A stretch of 64,000 nucleotides of DNA, taken from positions 806,001 through 870,000 of the forward strand of contig OY970196.1 of NCBI GenBank assembly GCA_963708205.1, written 5' to 3'. Both the position numbers and the translations under genes were made by a program. The notes beneath the pieces were generated by a model. That model was given only the letters and a program-made list of their open reading frames with translations, was not told the origin of the DNA and did not search any database. The DNA comes from CAVYTF01 sp963708205 (GTDB taxonomy: Bacteria > Bacteroidota > Bacteroidia > Chitinophagales > Chitinophagaceae). Positions 1 to 9,381 of this stretch are shown one piece after another; within the stretch, counting starts at the first letter, position 1, and each line of letters starts with the position of its first letter.

Positions 1-888
1 CAGGTAACAAAAAATATTTCTTTCAATAAAAATTATATCCAGCTTTTTCCGACAGCTTATTTTACATACAATAAAAATGACAACAACACTTTTGAATTAT
101 CTTATGGAAGAAGAATTGACAGACCTGATTATGCTAACTTAAATCCGTTTCAATTTCAACTTGACAGATATACTTATCAGCAAGGCAATCCAAACCTGCA
201 GCCGCAATTTAGCAACAACGTAGAAGCAAGTTATAATTATAAAGGTCAATTAAACATCACCGCAAATTATACGCGCACAACAGGCATGATAAATGATGTG
301 TTGCTTTCAATCAAGCAGCCCGGGGATTCAAATTATACTACTTATCAAACATCACAAAACATTGCTTCCAATACAAACATTGGATTAGCTGTAAATTTTA
401 GTAAGCAAATAAAAAAATGGTGGACAGTAAATATTTATGGCAATGTTTTTAATAATGATTATAAAGGTGTAATTCAATATGAAAATATTCATGTAAACAT
501 CACAGCCTTCAATGGAAATTTCAGCAGCCAGTTTAATTTTAATAAAGGATGGAGTGGCGAAATAAGCGGCTGGTACAATGGTAAAAATTTTGTGAGCAGT
601 GCCATTCTTGCGCAACCCATGGGCATGTTTTCATTTGGCGGTGGAAAACAAATTTTAAAAGGAAAAGCATCGATTAAACTTAATATTCGTGATCCGTTTT
701 ACCTCGCTCGTTTTGCTGGCAGCACTGATCTTCAGCAAGGCTTAACACAGATTCGAAGCAATTGGGATAACAGACGTGCCATCATTACTTTTACTTATAG
801 ATTTGGAAGTAATAATGCGCACCAGGTGCAACATAATAATGCAGCAGAAGAAGAACAGAATCGTGTAAAAACAAACAGCCAGCAATAA
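1..888 (+). CDS. Outer-membrane beta-barrel protein (TonB-dependent receptor-like), C-terminal part
   Basis: The frame is open from the first base of the window, so the N-terminus lies outside; 295 codons are visible. The visible part is rich in alternating aromatic and polar residues, as in a beta-barrel. It carries RRIDRPDY and YQQGNPNLQPQ, hallmarks of the Bacteroidota outer-membrane beta-barrel family (PF14905-like), whose full members have a carboxypeptidase-like domain, a plug and a barrel. The C-terminus continues past the barrel into a short Q/N/E-rich tail. It presumably sits in the outer membrane; the ligand cannot be told from this fragment. A start codon at 286 is internal and should not be taken as the gene start. 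Confidence 0.85.
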   Translation, partial: QVTKNISFNKNYIQLFPTAYFTYNKNDNNTFELSYGRRIDRPDYANLNPFQFQLDRYTYQQGNPNLQPQFSNNVEASYNYKGQLNITANYTRTTGMINDVLLSIKQPGDSNYTTYQTSQNIASNTNIGLAVNFSKQIKKWWTVNIYGNVFNNDYKGVIQYENIHVNITAFNGNFSSQFNFNKGWSGEISGWYNGKNFVSSAILAQPMGMFSFGGGKQILKGKASIKLNIRDPFYLARFAGSTDLQQGLTQIRSNWDNRRAIITFTYRFGSNNAHQVQHNNAAEEEQNRVKTNSQQ

Positions 889-903
889 CTTTTTTTTCCT
901 TGC

Positions 904-963
904 CCTATACCAGCTACAGCGAGCATGGCATCATCGTTGCGTGATAATCCTTTCATCGTTTGC
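904..963 (-). repeat. Dispersed intergenic repeat R2, copy 1
   Basis: This copy lies between two convergent gene ends. On the minus strand it reads GATGAAAGGATT, then CGCAACGATGATGC, then GCTGGTAT, matching the other R2 copies in this window. The palindromic TTGCG-A-CGCAA core seen elsewhere is degraded here. Confidence 0.6.
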
Positions 964-1014
964 AACTATTAAACAGTAGGTTTTATTCCAAAAATACTCT
1001 ACAATCTTTGAAGT

Positions 1015-1734
1015 CTATACCAGATGCGAAAGTATAATACCTGCAGCCACAGCGGCATTCAGCGATTCCGCATCACTTTTTCTTTCAATAGTTATTGCCT
1101 GATCAATGAAGGACAAAATATTTTTTCGAATACCATTTCCTTCATTTCCAATAACAATAATTCCTTCTTTTATTTTACCAACATCCTTAATATTTTTTCC
1201 ATCAAGCGAAGCGCCATAAATATTTACTTTTTTTATTTTTAAAATATTTTCTAACGCACAATAATGAACATTAACTTTTGCAATGCTTCCCATAGTTGCC
1301 TGCACAACTTTTGAATTATATAAATCTGCAGTGTCTTCGCTTGCAATAATTGTATCAATCCCAAACCAATGTGCAGTGCGAATAATAGTGCCTAAATTTC
1401 CCGGATCCTGAATACCATCTAACGCAATCGTAATTTTATTTTTCGACTCTGGAATTGGTTGATCTTCTTTTTGCTCAACCAAAGCAATTACCTGATTTGG
1501 TGTTTGCAAATTGCTTAAAACCTTCAATTCCTGTTCACTTACTTCTTGTGCAAATTCAATATTGGCATTGGTTTCAAGCCATTCAGCCAAAGCATATATT
1601 TTTTGTATTTTAAAATTGCTTCGAAATAATTCAGCCGTTATTTTGGGTCCTTCAGCGATAAACAACTTTTGTTTGTTCCTGTTTTTTTTGTGGCTTAAAC
1701 TTTGGATATATTTGACCTCATTCTTATTGACCAT
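1015..1734 (-). CDS. SpoU/TrmH-family RNA methyltransferase
   Basis: This is a 239-residue SPOUT-class 2'-O-methyltransferase that uses S-adenosylmethionine on rRNA or tRNA. An N-terminal substrate-binding region (about residues 1-90, beginning KNEVKYIQSL) precedes the knotted catalytic domain. The three SpoU motifs are clear: DPGNLGTIIRTA at about 110-121, GNEGNGI near 197, and SLNAAVAAGI at 224-233. The exact target (RlmB-like G2251, TrmH-like or another) cannot be assigned from sequence alone. Its start codon is only 3 bp from the divergently transcribed tamL start, so each gene's promoter must lie inside the other's coding sequence. This methyltransferase/Omp85 pairing is, to my knowledge, common in Bacteroidota. 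Confidence 0.92.
   Translation of the reverse strand: MVNKNEVKYIQSLSHKKNRNKQKLFIAEGPKITAELFRSNFKIQKIYALAEWLETNANIEFAQEVSEQELKVLSNLQTPNQVIALVEQKEDQPIPESKNKITIALDGIQDPGNLGTIIRTAHWFGIDTIIASEDTADLYNSKVVQATMGSIAKVNVHYCALENILKIKKVNIYGASLDGKNIKDVGKIKEGIIVIGNEGNGIRKNILSFIDQAITIERKSDAESLNAAVAAGIILSHLV
1707..1714 (+). promoter_or_regulatory. Candidate -7 element for tamL
   Basis: TATATTTG matches the Bacteroidota -7 consensus TAnnTTTG and ends 23 bp before the tamL ATG. It lies inside the first codons of the divergent methyltransferase gene. No well-spaced -33 TTG is obvious, so the call is tentative. Confidence 0.4.
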
Positions 1735-1737
1735 CGC

Positions 1738-4158
1738 ATGAAATGTTTGCTTAAGATTGTTATTGTTTTTATTCCTTTTATTTCATTGATTATTTTTTTT
1801 TCTTCCTGCTCTGTAGAAAAAAGAACAGCTGTAAAAAGTCCTCCGCCCGATACAGCTTTTGTTTTCAACAATAAAATTATACTGCAAGGTAAATTATCAA
1901 AAGACGAAAAAAATAAATTCAATACCAATCTTCCAACTTATTGGGATGATAGTGCTTTAGCACGCAAACAACAAAAATTTGGAATCAGGTATGTTATAAA
2001 AAATCCGCCAATATTTGATACAATAAATATTTCCCGATCCATAAAATTTATGGATGCTTACTTGAAATCACAGGGATATTTCTATGCAAATTTTAAAGAC
2101 ACATTTTATATTGATACATTTAAAAATCAAAAACGCGTTACGATTGTAGTTTCTGTAGCGCCCGGAAAACCTACCATTATTGATTCTGTAACAGTTCGTT
2201 TTAATAATGCACGTTTGCAAAAAATTGCAACAAATAATAACAAACCAAGTTTAATAAAACCAGGCAAAACTCCTTTTGCAAAAGATATCATTGCTGCAGA
2301 GTTAGATAGAATTGTGTCTCTGTTTCGCAACCGCGGATATTTTTTATTAACGCGTGATAACCTTGTTGCAGAAGTTGATACAACAGATATTGCGTTGCTT
2401 AAGATGAGTGCAGATTCTTTGAAAGACGATAAAAAAATTGCAGAAGAAATTGAGCGAAGAAAACAACATCCTACTTGTTCTATTGTTATAAGATTGCGGG
2501 AGAATAAAGATTCTTCTCTTGCATTTGATTCAAGCAAAATAAAAATATATTATACAGGCAATATTTATTATTACCCCGAAACAGGTTTTACAGAAATACC
2601 TGATACTGTAATGAAATATTCTTCGCAGTTGCATTCGCTGAAATTCAATGACAGCCTTGAATTCATTACAATTTTTTACAAAAAAAATATATTCGTTCCG
2701 CAACCTTTGCGCGAGCATTTATATATGCGTTTGGGCAAACCTTACAACGATTTTACATTTTATAAAACGGTAAATAATCTATCTCAAATTCCTGCATGGC
2801 AGCAGGTTGATACCCGCCCGGACATACGTGCCGACACTGTAGATTTTCATATTTTTTTAGTGCCTGCAATAAAGCAAAACATAACTGTTGATTTGGAGGC
2901 AAGCAGAAATACCGGAGATTTTCTCAGCTCAAATAATTTGTTTGGACTTGCTGTTAACACAACCTATCGCAATAGAAATGTTTGGCATCGAGCTATTCAA
3001 TCAACAACTACATTCAGTAATGGTGTTGAGTTGAGCTTCGATCCTGACTTGCCTTTGTTACAAACTATACAAAGTTCTCTGGGGCATACTTATACTTTTC
3101 CAAGATTTATTGCGCCTTTCAAAATTGATAAAACAAGAAAGCTTGATAACGTAAAAACTTTATTTAGTCTCAATGCTTCTTATACAGACCGAAGTGATTT
3201 TTTTAGATTACGTTCTTTTGTTGCAAGTTTCGGTTATCAATGGAAAAAGAAAAACAAATTATGGCAACTCACGCCATTGAATATTGAATTGTATTCGCTT
3301 GATACACTTCCTGAATTGCAAACTGCTTTTCAAACAAATCCTTTTTTACGCACAGCCTTCAACACAGGCTCTGTAGTAAGCCACCAGCTTGGATTTACAG
3401 TTGCTTATCCTTCTAAAACAAATCCAAATACCATCAATTATTTTAATGCAGGTGTTGAAGAAGCAGGAAGTGTTTTGGGTTTAATAAAAAGTTTACAGGA
3501 TAAAATTTATCAATACATAAAAGTGCAGGGGCAATACATACGCACCATGAGTTACAAGCATTCTCAACTCGCATTTCGTGCAGTTGCTGGCGTTGGATAT
3601 AATTATGGAAATAATGCACGTTTCGGCAATACACTTCCTTTCTTCAAACAATTTGTTGAAGGCGGACCGAACAGTATGCGTGCCTGGGGCTTACGCCAGT
3701 TAGGTTTGGGCTCATCTTTATTGAATGATACGGCATCAACTTCTTTTCGTGACAGATATGGAGATATGGAATTAGAAACGAATCTTGAGTATCGTTTTCC
3801 TATCACAACAATTGGCGGAGTAAATATTAACAGCGCAATTTTTACTGACGTCGGAAATATTTGGAATGTACGAAATGATCCAAATAATCCGCTTGGAACT
3901 TTTGAGTTTGATCGTCTTGGAAGAGACATTGCAATTGGCGTAGGAACCGGACTGCGCTTCGATTTCAGCTATTTTTTAATACGGCTTGATTTTGGAATAA
4001 AATTAAAAGATCCAACACGATATGAAAATAATGGATGGCTTAATTTAAGTGATTTTACCTGGCGAAATTATGATTACAGAGTTGTTGATGCAACTACCAA
4101 AGCATTGATCGATCGTAATAATTATGCGCTGCAACTTGGCATTGGTTTACCTTTCTGA
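1738..4158 (+). CDS. tamL: TamL, lipidated Omp85/TamA-family outer-membrane assembly protein
   Basis: An Omp85-family protein of 806 residues. The chosen start gives a lipoprotein signal peptide with a lipobox ending at Cys24 (IIFFSSC), which is what separates Bacteroidota TamL from unlipidated BamA/TamA. POTRA-like sequence fills the first ~350 residues. A C-terminal barrel follows, with the lid-lock motif region GGPNSMRAW at 642-650 and a terminal phenylalanine, as in beta-barrel outer-membrane proteins. TamL is thought to work with a TamB-like partner to insert or supply the outer membrane; no tamB is in the window. An upstream in-frame ATG at 1702 would spoil the signal peptide. The last 12 bp overlap the convergent truB gene. 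Confidence 0.88.
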   Translation: MKCLLKIVIVFIPFISLIIFFSSCSVEKRTAVKSPPPDTAFVFNNKIILQGKLSKDEKNKFNTNLPTYWDDSALARKQQKFGIRYVIKNPPIFDTINISRSIKFMDAYLKSQGYFYANFKDTFYIDTFKNQKRVTIVVSVAPGKPTIIDSVTVRFNNARLQKIATNNNKPSLIKPGKTPFAKDIIAAELDRIVSLFRNRGYFLLTRDNLVAEVDTTDIALLKMSADSLKDDKKIAEEIERRKQHPTCSIVIRLRENKDSSLAFDSSKIKIYYTGNIYYYPETGFTEIPDTVMKYSSQLHSLKFNDSLEFITIFYKKNIFVPQPLREHLYMRLGKPYNDFTFYKTVNNLSQIPAWQQVDTRPDIRADTVDFHIFLVPAIKQNITVDLEASRNTGDFLSSNNLFGLAVNTTYRNRNVWHRAIQSTTTFSNGVELSFDPDLPLLQTIQSSLGHTYTFPRFIAPFKIDKTRKLDNVKTLFSLNASYTDRSDFFRLRSFVASFGYQWKKKNKLWQLTPLNIELYSLDTLPELQTAFQTNPFLRTAFNTGSVVSHQLGFTVAYPSKTNPNTINYFNAGVEEAGSVLGLIKSLQDKIYQYIKVQGQYIRTMSYKHSQLAFRAVAGVGYNYGNNARFGNTLPFFKQFVEGGPNSMRAWGLRQLGLGSSLLNDTASTSFRDRYGDMELETNLEYRFPITTIGGVNINSAIFTDVGNIWNVRNDPNNPLGTFEFDRLGRDIAIGVGTGLRFDFSYFLIRLDFGIKLKDPTRYENNGWLNLSDFTWRNYDYRVVDATTKALIDRNNYALQLGIGLPF

Positions 4159-4860
4159 TACCGCTTTTAAGTTTAAAATTTTTTGTTCAAATTCATCTGG
4201 CGTTAAGGCATCTTTCAACTCAAAATTTCCAATACGTGTTCGTTCCAGACTGCTGAGATATGCGCCAACATTGAGTGCTGCACCAAAATCATTTGCAATG
4301 CTTCTGATATATGTTCCTGTTGAGCAAACAATTTTAAAATAAATTTCAGGCAATTTTATTTTGGTTATTTCAAACTCACTAACAGTAACTTTCCTTGGTT
4401 CAATTTTCACATACTCACCTTTTCTTGCAGAAATATACATTCGCTCACCATTTTTTTTGATCGCAGAAAACTGAGGAGGCATTTGCATAATTTCTCCTGT
4501 AAAAACTTTTGTTGCAGCCCGAATATTTTCTTCGCTTAAATGAAAAATATCTTTGAAATTTTCCGGTTGCTTCTCTTTGTCAAAGCTTGCGGTTGTTGCA
4601 CCTAGAGTGAAGCTGCCTGTGTATTCTTTTTCCATTCCCATGTATTCATTTATTTTTTTTGTAAACTTTCCCGTACAAATAATTAATAGCCCGGATGCAA
4701 GCGGGTCAAGCGTTCCAGCGTGACCAACTTTTGAAATCTTTGTAATGATGCGGATTCTTTTTATCACATCAAAAGATGTCCAGCCCAAAGGTTTATTTAT
4801 CAAAATCACTTGACCGTCAAGATAAGATTGTAATGCAGCATGTATGGGCTTTTGTTTCAT
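4147..4860 (-). CDS. truB: tRNA pseudouridine(55) synthase TruB
   Basis: This 237-residue enzyme makes pseudouridine 55 in the T-loop of tRNAs. The family signature GWTSFDV lies at 26-32 and the catalytic-aspartate motif GHAGTLDPLASG has its Asp at residue 52. The downstream block STGTYIRSIANDFG is also typical. The C-terminal PUA domain is short or absent; the protein ends soon after the YLSSLERTRIG segment, as in many compact bacterial TruB proteins. Its 3' end overlaps tamL tail-to-tail by 12 bp. Confidence 0.95.
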   Translation of the reverse strand: MKQKPIHAALQSYLDGQVILINKPLGWTSFDVIKRIRIITKISKVGHAGTLDPLASGLLIICTGKFTKKINEYMGMEKEYTGSFTLGATTASFDKEKQPENFKDIFHLSEENIRAATKVFTGEIMQMPPQFSAIKKNGERMYISARKGEYVKIEPRKVTVSEFEITKIKLPEIYFKIVCSTGTYIRSIANDFGAALNVGAYLSSLERTRIGNFELKDALTPDEFEQKILNLKAVSER

Positions 4861-4949
4861 TATGTCTTTTTAATATAGATAAGAAAAAGAATTTTATTTG
4901 AAATGAAAATATTTTACTTCACTTTTATTTGTATAAAATTAATGAGTTG

Positions 4950-6047
4950 ATGAATGAAAACTTATTGTATCAAATCGCTCTAACACTTATTCCAAATATC
5001 GGTTCTGTGCATGCAAAAAGTTTATTGCAATATTTTGGTGATGCAAGATCAATCTTTGATGCAAAGAAAAAAGAGTTAAGCGCTGTCGAAAATATTGGAG
5101 AATCAAAAGCAAAAGCAATAAAAGATTTTGATGATTTCAAACAAGCGGAAGATGAAATATTCTTCATAAAAAAATATAAAATAGAGACATTTTTTATCAG
5201 TGATAAAAATTATCCGCAAAGACTTTTGAATTGTTATGATGCACCAACATTACTATATTATCGCGGTAATGCCGATCTCAATGCATCCAAAATTATAAGT
5301 ATTGTTGGCACAAGAAATAACAGTGATTATGGAAAACATTTAACAGAAAAATTTATTGAAGAAATAAAAGAACAAAACGCTGTAATCGTTAGCGGGCTTG
5401 CATTTGGAATCGATGCCATTGCACATAAATCAGCTTTACAAAATGACTTGCAGACCATTGCTGTTGTTGCACATGGCTTAGATTCTATTTATCCTTCACA
5501 GCATAAAACACTTGCAAAAGACATAACACTGCACGGTGGTTTACTTACAGAATTCAGGCAAAATATAAAAGCTGAAAAATTTAATTTTCCAAGTCGCAAC
5601 AGAATTGTTGCTGGCATTGCAGATGCAACCATTATTATTGAAACACCAGTTAAAGGCGGTAGCATGATAACTGCAGAACTTGCCAATAATTATAACAAAG
5701 ATGTCTTTGCTTTTCCGGGAAAAACAACCGATATAAAAAGTGCAGGTTGCAATCATTTAATAAAAAATAACAAAGCTGTGTTATTAACTGATGCACAACA
5801 ATTCATAGAATTTATGAATTGGGAAGAAAGAAAAACAAAAAAGAAAATTCAGAAAGAATTATTCATTGATTTATCTGAAGATGAAAAAATAATCTATAAT
5901 ATTTTGAAAGAAAAAGATGCAGTTAGTATTGATGAAATTTATTTAAAAAGTGCGCTAAACAGCAGTACTGTCGCAGGTTGTATGCTAAATCTTGAATTGC
6001 AAAATATAATCATGAGCTTGCCGGGAAAGATGTACAAACTCATTTGA
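4950..6047 (+). CDS. dprA: DNA-processing protein DprA (Smf)
   Basis: DprA binds incoming single-stranded DNA during transformation and loads RecA; it is widespread even in species not known to be competent. The 365-residue protein has an N-terminal helix-hairpin-helix-like region (LIPNIGSVHAKSLL), the extended Rossmann fold (GTRNNSDYGK; SGLAFGIDAIAHKSAL from about residue 148; FPSRNRIVAGIAD; KGGSMITA) and a C-terminal winged-helix region. I chose the ATG at 4950; an in-frame TTG seven codons upstream is less likely. The 3' end overlaps the convergent esterase gene by 8 bp. Confidence 0.95.
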   Translation: MNENLLYQIALTLIPNIGSVHAKSLLQYFGDARSIFDAKKKELSAVENIGESKAKAIKDFDDFKQAEDEIFFIKKYKIETFFISDKNYPQRLLNCYDAPTLLYYRGNADLNASKIISIVGTRNNSDYGKHLTEKFIEEIKEQNAVIVSGLAFGIDAIAHKSALQNDLQTIAVVAHGLDSIYPSQHKTLAKDITLHGGLLTEFRQNIKAEKFNFPSRNRIVAGIADATIIIETPVKGGSMITAELANNYNKDVFAFPGKTTDIKSAGCNHLIKNNKAVLLTDAQQFIEFMNWEERKTKKKIQKELFIDLSEDEKIIYNILKEKDAVSIDEIYLKSALNSSTVAGCMLNLELQNIIMSLPGKMYKLI

Positions 6048-6960
6048 TACTCATAAAAAAATCAAACAGTTTTTGCGTAGCAGAAAAATCATTGCACAAT
6101 TTTCCGATCAAAAATTTTGGTAAATATTGTGTGCCACCAGGCCATGCATGACCACCATTTTGAATTTTTATAAAATCAACCTTTACATTGTTGCACTCAT
6201 AAATTGTTTCTGTTTCCGTGCAACCATCATTCGCGTCAACATCAGGCAGGGCAAGCATTTGCGGAGATTGATTACAATGATTTAATGATACAATCTTCGT
6301 CAGCAATTCTTGCGTCGATATCAGATCTGCATCTTCATTTCCTTCATTGCGTTTATTCAAAATGCCATAACCACCTTCATATTTTACAAGCGGATCTGCA
6401 GTTCCATTGATCATCAAAACCGAAATTGGTTTTGCAAAATTATAAGCCTTCGCTTGCGTTTGCGATATGCCTCCGCAAACAGCAGCAATCGCTGTAATGC
6501 GCGTATTCATTACATCTGCGAGCCAGTAACAAAACATTGCGCCTCGTGAAATGCCTGTGCAAAAAACTTTTTTATCATCAACTTTATAATTCGCAATCAT
6601 CGTATCAAGCAGCACAGAAATAAAATGCACATCCTTTACAGTCGTGTCCAAATCCTTCACGCGGCTGTTCATTCCCGGAATGCTCCATGATTTATTCACA
6701 GCGTTCGGATACACGACGATAAAATTATTTTTATCAGCAAGTGGTTCGAGATTATAAAATTCTACCGCACCACTTGCAGTGCCTCCGCCACCATGTAATG
6801 CAAAAATTACAGGCAGTTTTTTTAACGCATCAAACCCAGGCGGAAGATGAATGATGTATTCTCTCTGCAAGCCATCAACCAAAATCATCCTGCTGATATT
6901 TTGCGCATGAAGACAAATAAAAAATAAAAAGTAAAAAATAAAAATGCTTAGCTTCTTCAT
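6040..6960 (-). CDS. Secreted PHB-depolymerase/LpqC-type esterase
   Basis: A 306-residue alpha/beta-hydrolase exported by a signal peptide (about residues 1-19, ending LHAQ). The oxyanion-hole motif HGGGG is at 56-60. The nucleophile elbow GISRG has Ser138, and the likely acid and base are Asp189 (NGTADP) and His271 (NGGHAWPGG). This set is typical of the esterase PHB-depolymerase family, which also includes feruloyl and acetylxylan esterases; the substrate is not determined. The ATG at 6960 is preferred because upstream codons run through an R2 repeat and would bury the signal peptide. Confidence 0.88.
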   Translation of the reverse strand: MKKLSIFIFYFLFFICLHAQNISRMILVDGLQREYIIHLPPGFDALKKLPVIFALHGGGGTASGAVEFYNLEPLADKNNFIVVYPNAVNKSWSIPGMNSRVKDLDTTVKDVHFISVLLDTMIANYKVDDKKVFCTGISRGAMFCYWLADVMNTRITAIAAVCGGISQTQAKAYNFAKPISVLMINGTADPLVKYEGGYGILNKRNEGNEDADLISTQELLTKIVSLNHCNQSPQMLALPDVDANDGCTETETIYECNNVKVDFIKIQNGGHAWPGGTQYLPKFLIGKLCNDFSATQKLFDFFMSIK

Positions 6961-7003
6961 CGTTTCATTATTAATCACACGTTGTTTCTTTTGAAGGGAT
7001 TTT

Positions 7004-7063
7004 TTTGGTGACCAGCGACAAGATATCCATTGAACATCCGTTGCGTCGCACTCTTGTACGTTC
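7004..7063 (-). repeat. Dispersed intergenic repeat R2, copy 5
   Basis: A diverged copy upstream of the esterase gene. It keeps TTGCGTCGCA and the GGTGACCAGCG end. It shares ATATCCATTGAAC with the copy at 20964-21018, so these two form a sub-type. Confidence 0.55.
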
Positions 7064-7081
7064 TGAACTTTGCGCAGCAAC

Positions 7082-7654
7082 TTAAACCAATAATTTTCTT
7101 TTGCCGTTCACTAAAAACTTGTTTAAAGGTTTATAAATCGTAGTTATTCCTTTTTCCAAACCTTTCTTATACATTGATAAATAATTTTGTGAAAGAGTTG
7201 GCTTATCATAAAAATGTAATCGATAAAGTTCAAACTTACTATCATTGATTATTTCTTTCGTTAACGAAATTCCCCTTTTATATTCTCCAGTTTCTCGTCC
7301 TTTTAAACCCAATTTTATAATTTTTTCAAAACAATAAATAGCAATTTCTATTTGTTCCCAATACATTCCTCTTATAAGTCCCATTGTGTAAAGCACTTCA
7401 GAACTATCAGGATTAATTTTAAATGCTCTGATGATATACTTTTCAGCCATTGTCCATTTTCGTGTATCAATATCTTTTTTCATCTTATTACCTACATTTT
7501 CAAAACAGCATTCATCCAAAAAAGTTTGAGCAATACACTGCAATAGATAATAATCATTTTTATAATCAAGCTTCTGAATTAATCTTCTTGCTTCGGAAGA
7601 ATTATGTCCAACAGTATCTCGATATTGTTCTAATATTTCTTTCTTATTTATCAT
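7082..7654 (-). CDS. Hypothetical protein, TPR-like
   Basis: A 190-residue soluble protein that I do not recognise as a named family. The middle region (about residues 60-130) looks like degenerate tetratricopeptide helices: AEKYIIRAFKINPDSSEVLYTMG is followed by a helix pair around YCFEKIIKLG, matching the spacing of TPR motifs. The N-terminal part (EARRLIQKLDYKNDYYLLQCIAQTF) is also helical. There is no signal peptide or membrane segment. It lies upstream of the esterase on the same strand, but an R2 repeat separates them, so co-transcription is uncertain. TPR proteins usually mediate protein contacts; no partner is apparent here. Confidence 0.6.
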   Translation of the reverse strand: MINKKEILEQYRDTVGHNSSEARRLIQKLDYKNDYYLLQCIAQTFLDECCFENVGNKMKKDIDTRKWTMAEKYIIRAFKINPDSSEVLYTMGLIRGMYWEQIEIAIYCFEKIIKLGLKGRETGEYKRGISLTKEIINDSKFELYRLHFYDKPTLSQNYLSMYKKGLEKGITTIYKPLNKFLVNGKRKLLV

Positions 7655-7710
7655 TTAAGAATTAAAGATACATAGCATACGATAACATTTTCTTTCCCCA
7701 AATCCAAAAA

Positions 7711-7743
7711 TTTGCTTCGTATATATCTGCTGCTATATCTTTG
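7711..7743 (+). promoter_or_regulatory. guaB promoter, apparently leaderless
   Basis: TTTG at 7711-7714 and TATCTTTG at 7736-7743 are separated by 21 bp, an excellent Bacteroidota -33/-7 pair. Only three bases (CAC) separate the -7 element from the guaB ATG, so transcription should begin at or next to the start codon. Confidence 0.65.
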
Positions 7744-7746
7744 CAC

Positions 7747-9246
7747 ATGGCAACAAGAATTATTTCTCCCACTCCTAAGATTGACAGCAAAAGATTTTTC
7801 GGCGAAGGCTTAACCTTCGATGATGTGCTTTTAATGCCTGCGTACAGCCAGGTTCTTCCGCGCGAAGTAAACATACAATCAAAGCTTACAAAGAACTTAA
7901 CTATTAATGTTCCCATGCTTTCCGCAGCAATGGACACTGTTACGGAAGCCACGCTGGCTATAGCTTTGGCGCGTGAAGGCGGCATCGGCATTCTGCACAA
8001 AAACATGAGCATTGAAAAACAGGCCGAACAGGTTCGCAAAGTAAAAAGAAGTGAAAGTGGATTGATCATAGACCCGATCACTTTACATAAAAGCGCAACC
8101 ATTGGCGATGCATTGAAGCTGATGAAGGATAATAAGATCGGCGGCATTCCTATTGTTGATGAAGGCAAAAAACTTGTTGGCATTCTTACCAATCGTGACC
8201 TGCGTTTTGAAACAGACAAGACCAGAAAAGTAAGTGAAGTGATGACAAAAGAAAATCTCATCATTGCACCTGAAGGAACTGATTTAAAGAAAGCAGAAAA
8301 AATTCTGCGCCAATATAAAATTGAAAAACTGCCTGTTGTAAACAAAGCAGCAATATTGATCGGGCTTGTTACATACAGAGATATTCTTCAGCTAAGAAAT
8401 TTTCCAAACGCAGTAAAAGATAATTTCGGCAGATTGCTTGTAGGTGCAGCGCTTGGCATTACAAAAGATATTCACGATCGAGCAGCTGCATTGCAAAATG
8501 TTGGTGTTGATATTGTCACGCTTGACAGCGCACATGGACATAGCAAAGGCGTACTTGATGCATTAAAATCATTAAAGAAAAATTTCAAAAACCTGCAAAT
8601 CATTGCAGGCAATATCGGAACCGCAGCAGGCGCAAAAGCAATGGCAGATGCGGGTGCTGATGCAGTGAAAGTTGGCATTGGTCCCGGTTCTATTTGCACT
8701 ACACGAATCGTTGCAGGCACAGGCGTACCGCAGCTTACAGCGATTATGGAAGCCGCAGATGCATTGAAAGAAACAAACGTTCCGCTTATTGCAGATGGCG
8801 GCATTCGTTATACAGGTGATATGGTAAAAGCACTTGCCGCAGGTGCAAATATTGTGATGATGGGAAGTGTGTTTGCAGGCACAGAAGAAAGTCCGGGCGA
8901 AACAATTATTTATGAAGGAAGAAAGTTTAAAGAGTATCGCGGAATGGGAAGTATCGGTGCAATGGCACAAGGCAGTGGTGACCGATATTTTCAGGATGTG
9001 GAAGATGACATAAAAAAATTAGTGCCTGAAGGAATTGAAGGTCGTGTTGCCTATAAAGGATTTTTGAGTGAAGTGGTTGCGCAGTTTGTAGGTGGTTTGC
9101 GTTCAGGCATGGGATATTGTGGAGCAGTTGATATTGCTGCTTTACAGCAATCAACCTTTGTAAAAATTACCAACGCCGGTATGAGGGAAAGTCATGCGCA
9201 TGATGTGGAGATAACTAAAGAATCTCCCAACTACAGCAGAAGATAA
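7747..9246 (+). CDS. guaB: IMP dehydrogenase GuaB
   Basis: GuaB oxidises IMP to XMP with NAD+, the committed step of GMP synthesis. The 499-residue protein has the split (beta/alpha)8 barrel interrupted by two CBS domains (about residues 100-230). It contains TFDDVLL near the N-terminus, the nucleotide-binding block IADGGIRYTGD, and the catalytic loop GPGSICTTR with the nucleophile at Cys317. The flap region around GAMAQGSGDRYFQ and the C-terminal YKG segment are intact. I chose the ATG at 7747; an in-frame TTG two codons earlier overlaps the promoter. Confidence 0.97.
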   Translation: MATRIISPTPKIDSKRFFGEGLTFDDVLLMPAYSQVLPREVNIQSKLTKNLTINVPMLSAAMDTVTEATLAIALAREGGIGILHKNMSIEKQAEQVRKVKRSESGLIIDPITLHKSATIGDALKLMKDNKIGGIPIVDEGKKLVGILTNRDLRFETDKTRKVSEVMTKENLIIAPEGTDLKKAEKILRQYKIEKLPVVNKAAILIGLVTYRDILQLRNFPNAVKDNFGRLLVGAALGITKDIHDRAAALQNVGVDIVTLDSAHGHSKGVLDALKSLKKNFKNLQIIAGNIGTAAGAKAMADAGADAVKVGIGPGSICTTRIVAGTGVPQLTAIMEAADALKETNVPLIADGGIRYTGDMVKALAAGANIVMMGSVFAGTEESPGETIIYEGRKFKEYRGMGSIGAMAQGSGDRYFQDVEDDIKKLVPEGIEGRVAYKGFLSEVVAQFVGGLRSGMGYCGAVDIAALQQSTFVKITNAGMRESHAHDVEITKESPNYSRR

Positions 9247-9381
9247 TTTATTTCAACTAAATAAATCCAACGCTGCTTGCATTTGTTAAAGCCAACCAAA
9301 TAGTGTGGTATTTAATTTGTAAAAAATATTTTAAATTAAACTCTTCTAACCTTAAGCAGTCCTTTCACTAAAATCTATTTA

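Noticed and set aside
7662..8345. 227-codon minus-strand open frame
   Set aside because: It lies antisense to guaB, whose protein is unmistakable; the product resembles no family and is Ser/Met-rich as expected for a shadow.
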